9,242 nt of DNA, from NCBI GenBank assembly GCA_026707185.1, contig JAPOXI010000127.1:1-9242 (forward strand). The letters run 5' to 3'. The DNA comes from Chloroflexota bacterium. Lineage in GTDB: Bacteria; Chloroflexota; UBA11872. Below, piece by piece: positions 6,691-9,242 of this stretch; the stretch's first letter is position 1, and each line of letters begins with the position of its first letter. The notes under the pieces are model-generated. The model was not told the origin of the DNA. It did no database searches and saw nothing but the letters and a program-made list of their open reading frames with translations. The translations under genes and the position numbers were made by a program.

Positions 6691-7122
6691 CTAGCGTATC
6701 GGGTCGTAGCAGACGACGACCGGCGTCACGGCGTGGCGGAGCACGTGGGTGGCGGTGCGGCCCAGGTCGCAATCGTGTTCGCCCAGGAAGCGATGCGCGC
6801 CCACGACAATCGAATCGGCCTCCTCGTCTACGCTGGTTTCGACGATAGCGCTGAAGGCTGACCGCGCCTGTTTGATCTCAGTTCGCACCGGCGCGCCATT
6901 GGATGGCAGCAAGCGCCGGGCGTCCTCCAGCACGGCTTCGGCCTGGCCCAGCATCTCGTCGCTCGACACGTTGAGCGGCAGCCGGTGGCTGACTTCGATC
7001 ACGTGCAGCAGCAGCACCGAGGTATGGTGCGCGCGCGCCAGCAAGGCCGCGGTCGTCACCACCGCCTCGTCCATGTGCTGGCCGCTGACGGCGGCAATTA
7101 CCGGGTTCTGGTTGGACGCCAT
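6691..7122 (-). CDS. Universal stress protein (UspA-like) with altered nucleotide site
   Basis: A 143-residue single Usp domain. The N-terminal strand is PVIAAVSGQHMDEAV (7-21), followed by helix AALLARAH, strand TSVLLLHVIEV, a long helix, strand ADSIVVGAHRF and the closing GRTATHVLRHAVTPVVVC. Usp proteins are small cytoplasmic homodimers linked to stress survival; many bind ATP through an early AVDGS aspartate and a G-x2-G-x9-G-S/T loop. Here the aspartate position is Ser (AAVSG) and the loop reads GAHRFLGEHDCDLGRTA, without the usual GxxG spacing. ATP binding may therefore be weak or absent (inference). The ATG at 7122 lies 14 bp after the recA stop and no clear ribosome site is seen, so translation may depend on recA. 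The stop lies 30 bp before the PRPP-synthetase start. Family assignment is fairly secure; the physiological role is unknown. Confidence 0.85.
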   Translation of the reverse strand: MASNQNPVIAAVSGQHMDEAVVTTAALLARAHHTSVLLLHVIEVSHRLPLNVSSDEMLGQAEAVLEDARRLLPSNGAPVRTEIKQARSAFSAIVETSVDEEADSIVVGAHRFLGEHDCDLGRTATHVLRHAVTPVVVCYDPIR

Positions 7123-7136
7123 GCCATCGGGCGAGG

Positions 7137-8180
7137 CTAGGTCGCAACAGCTTCCTGAGCGTGCCCGCTGCCGTTCGCCTGGGTGCCGTCCGGCCGATCG
7201 AGCAGCAGTTCGCGCAGTTCGGCGTCCAGCTCCCGGGCAACGTCAAGATTCTCACGCAGGAAGGCCTTGGCATTCTCGCGCCCCATGCCCAGGCGGATGT
7301 TGTCGTAGCTGTAGTGCGCACCGCTCTTGGTGAGCACGCCGTGATCCACGCCGAGGGTCAGCAGGTCGCCCTCGGAGGAAATGCCCTGGCCGAACATCAT
7401 GTCGAACTCGCAGAACCGGAAAGGCGGCGCGACCTTGTTCTTGACGACCCGCACGCGAGTTCGCGCCCCGATGACGTCGGTGCCCTTCTTGATCTGCCCG
7501 ATGCGCCGGATGTCCAGGCGCACCGACGAGTAAAACTTCAGCGCGCGGCCGCCGGGCGTGGTTTCCGGGTTGCCGAACATGACGCCGATCTTTTCGCGCA
7601 ACTGGTTAATGAAGATCACGATCGTGCGCGACCGGCTGATATTGGCGGTCAGCTTGCGCATGGCCTGCGACATCAGCCGCGCCTGCAGGCCAACCTGCGT
7701 ATCGCCCATGTCGCCGTCGATCTCGGCCCGTGGGACCAGGGCCGCCACGGAGTCGACCACCACCAGGTCCACGGCGTTGCTGCGGACGAAGACATCGGTG
7801 ATTTCAAGGGCCTCTTCGCCGGCGTTGGGCTGGGAGACGATCAGCTCACCCACATCCACGCCCAGGGCTTCGGCGTAGGTGGGGTCCATGGCGTGCTCTA
7901 CGTCCACGTACACGGCGGCGCCGCCGGCCTTCTGCACTTCGGCCACGACGTGGAGCGCCAGGGTGGTCTTGCCAGAGGCTTCCGGCCCGAAGATCTCGAC
8001 CACGCGGCCCCGGGGCAATCCGCCCACGCCCAGGGCCACGTCCAGGGACAGCGAACCGGTGGAAACGGCCGGCACCTCGTTGGCCTGCATGGCGCCCATG
8101 CGCATCACCGAACCGGTGCCGAACTTGCGTTCGATCTGTTGAATCGCGGAGTCGATCGCCTGTGCCTGGTCGTTGGCCAT
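7137..8180 (-). CDS. recA: Recombinase RecA
   Basis: A 347-residue full-length RecA, the ATP-dependent strand-exchange protein of homologous recombination and co-protease for LexA in the SOS response. Seen directly: [20 protein letters not shown] (40-59), Walker [10 protein letters not shown] (65-73), VDVEHAMDP (92-100) with catalytic Glu95, Walker [10 protein letters not shown] (140-148) with Asp143, loop L1 around [10 protein letters not shown] (155-164), [11 protein letters not shown] (190-200) with Gln193, then loop L2 and [20 protein letters not shown]. The C-terminal tail is short and of mixed charge, less acidic than the E. coli tail. The ATG at 8180 gives the standard N-terminus. A close AGG (8186-8184) and a longer AGGGGTGAT (8201-8193) are both possible ribosome sites at non-ideal spacing. 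No recX follows; a Usp gene starts 14 bp downstream. No intein or truncation. Confidence 0.98.
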   Translation of the reverse strand: MANDQAQAIDSAIQQIERKFGTGSVMRMGAMQANEVPAVSTGSLSLDVALGVGGLPRGRVVEIFGPEASGKTTLALHVVAEVQKAGGAAVYVDVEHAMDPTYAEALGVDVGELIVSQPNAGEEALEITDVFVRSNAVDLVVVDSVAALVPRAEIDGDMGDTQVGLQARLMSQAMRKLTANISRSRTIVIFINQLREKIGVMFGNPETTPGGRALKFYSSVRLDIRRIGQIKKGTDVIGARTRVRVVKNKVAPPFRFCEFDMMFGQGISSEGDLLTLGVDHGVLTKSGAHYSYDNIRLGMGRENAKAFLRENLDVARELDAELRELLLDRPDGTQANGSGHAQEAVAT

Positions 8181-8331
8181 ACGCCTGATCCCATCACCCC
8201 TGGCGCCGGGGCGGCCGGCGCACGCTCGTGGGGTTCATGGTATCGGAAGGGGCGGCATCCCTGCCTGATGTTGCGTCGGGCTGCGTGCTCGGATAGCGTG
8301 CCGGGGAACGGCCCTTTGGAGCCGGTGGCGC
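8181..8331. promoter_or_regulatory. Divergent intergenic region between recA and the dehydrogenase
   Basis: This 151-bp gap must hold the promoters of both divergent genes. I looked for SOS operators and found neither a GAAC-N4-GTTC (Gram-positive type) nor a CTGT-N8-ACAG (proteobacterial type) palindrome. No -10/-35 pair stands out. The only structured element is the hairpin at 8203-8221. Confidence 0.5.
8203..8221. repeat. GC-rich inverted repeat in the recA leader
   Basis: GCGCCGG (8203-8209) and CCGGCGC (8215-8221) form a perfect 7-bp stem with a 5-nt loop. It ends 22 bases before the recA start codon, just upstream of its possible ribosome sites. There is no following T-run in either direction, so it is not a canonical terminator. 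It could be a leader hairpin or an operator half-site pair, or chance in GC-rich DNA. Confidence 0.4.
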
Positions 8332-9242
8332 ATGCAGTCGAAGCGAACGCGAGCCGCGGTGCTCTACGGGCCGGGCGACCTGCGGATCGAGTCGCGCGAG
8401 GTCCGCGAGCCCGAGGCCGACGAGGTCGTGCTGCAGGTCGCGGTGTCCGGTATCTGCGGGACCGACCTGCACTATTGGGACGGCTGGCAGTTCGATTCGT
8501 GGTTCCCGGAGCGCTCGGATCCCTGGATCCCCGGACACGAGTTCACCGCGACGGTGCAGGCGGTGGGACCCGGCGTATATGACCTGGAGCCGGGTGACGG
8601 CGTCGCGGTAGAGCCCAACAACTCCTGCGAGGACTGCCCCGAGTGCGACCGCGGAATGCTGAACTTCTGCTCCAACCGGATGCCGATGGCGTGGGGCGCC
8701 TGGTCCGACGTGGTGATCGCCAACCGTCACCACCTGACGCCGCTGCCATCCGGGGCGGACATGCGCACCGCCAGCCTGGCGGAACCGCTGGCCTGTGTGG
8801 TGCGTGGCTTCGACCGCGTGACCGTGAATCCTGGCGATACCGTGTTCATTGCGGGGGCGGGGCCGATCGGGCTCCTGGCACTGGAGGTCGCCAAGCACCA
8901 GGGGGCCGGTCACACGATTGTGAGCGAACCAGGCGCTACCCGCCGCAAGCTGGCCGCCACCCTGGGCGCGGACGTCGTGCTGGATCCCAGGCGGGATGAC
9001 CCGGTGGAAGCCGCGCGCAGCCTGACGCAGGGCTTTGGCGCGGACCTGGCCATCGAGGCCGCTGGGGCCGGGCCCGCTTTCCAGGCCTGCCTGGATACGG
9101 TGCGCGACTCGGGCACGGTGCTGGTGATCAGCGTGGGGAATCCGTCCGAGAAGTTCGAACTGCGGCTCTACGACTTTTTCGCGCGCGAACGCACGATCGT
9201 GGGCAGCAACACGCGCGTGCACACCTTCGAGCGGGCCCTGGA
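8332..9242 (+). CDS. Zinc-dependent medium-chain alcohol/polyol dehydrogenase, partial at 3' end
   Basis: The first 303 codons of a protein family usually about 340-360 residues long; the C-terminus is outside the window. It belongs to the zinc MDR family (sorbitol, threonine and butanediol dehydrogenase-like), which oxidises secondary alcohols with NAD(P). Catalytic zinc ligands: Cys42 in GICGTD, His69-Glu70 in PGHE, and Glu151 in AEPLACVVRG. The structural zinc lobe is C-x2-C-x2-C-x7-C at Cys99, 102, 105 and 113. The Rossmann motif is GAGPIG (175-180). The second-strand end reads IVSEPGATRRK (196-206), with no Asp where NAD-specific members often have one; coenzyme choice is open. The start ATG has a GGAG (8318-8321) ten bases upstream. 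It is the only plus-strand gene and diverges from recA, so it is probably regulated separately. The substrate cannot be told from the sequence. Confidence 0.92.
   Translation, partial: MQSKRTRAAVLYGPGDLRIESREVREPEADEVVLQVAVSGICGTDLHYWDGWQFDSWFPERSDPWIPGHEFTATVQAVGPGVYDLEPGDGVAVEPNNSCEDCPECDRGMLNFCSNRMPMAWGAWSDVVIANRHHLTPLPSGADMRTASLAEPLACVVRGFDRVTVNPGDTVFIAGAGPIGLLALEVAKHQGAGHTIVSEPGATRRKLAATLGADVVLDPRRDDPVEAARSLTQGFGADLAIEAAGAGPAFQACLDTVRDSGTVLVISVGNPSEKFELRLYDFFARERTIVGSNTRVHTFERAL

Noticed and set aside
7161..8582. 473-codon plus-strand open frame opposite recA, running into the dehydrogenase
   Set aside because: It covers recA, whose identity is certain, and overlaps the start of the dehydrogenase in another frame; no family resemblance.

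Overview
The window is GC-rich bacterial chromosome, roughly 65-70% GC by hand count of a few lines, apart from one poorer stretch. Gene content suits an environmental, uncultivated-type lineage. A DUF3179 lipoprotein, an atypical PRPP-synthetase-like protein, a gamma-glutamyltransferase without a signal peptide and a zinc MDR dehydrogenase together make Chloroflexota (SAR202-like or sponge-associated) my best guess. That is an inference from content, not a phylogenetic result. All genes but the last lie on the minus strand.

Right to left, that is 5' to 3' on the minus strand, the layout is as follows. A partial zinc-dependent medium-chain dehydrogenase starts at 8332 on the plus strand and runs off the window. 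It diverges from recA (8180-7137) across a 151-bp region that carries a GC-rich hairpin in the recA leader. recA is followed tightly by a UspA-like protein (7122-6691), a PRPP-synthetase-family protein (6660-5704) and a GGT-family Ntn-hydrolase (5704-4016). The spacings are 14 bp, 30 bp and a TGATG overlap, which makes a likely four-gene transcription unit.

Next comes an AT-richer segment of about 1 kb (about 3030-4020; 49% GC by hand count over 3241-3960). It holds one gene of unknown function (4005-3181), beginning 10 bp after the GGT stop. It looks like a recently acquired single gene. It has an R-x5-H motif of the kind seen in HEPN nucleases, and its 5' end contains a perfect four-tract G-quadruplex motif on the template strand.

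Beyond it lies a Tat/lipoprotein-type DUF3179 protein (3010-1526) built of two repeats. Immediately after its stop is a degraded DUF3179 remnant (about 1517-1181) that keeps a lipobox-like signal and the C-terminal Trp-rich motif in different reading frames. The window ends in the 5' part of a type I ABC exporter half-transporter (1160-1), cut just after its nucleotide-binding domain begins.

Functionally, recA supplies recombination and SOS activity, with stress- and nucleotide-metabolism-type genes beside it. The DUF3179 lipoprotein and the ABC exporter are envelope proteins whose substrates cannot be read from the sequence. I saw no tRNA, rRNA, CRISPR array, insertion sequence or convincing intrinsic terminator.
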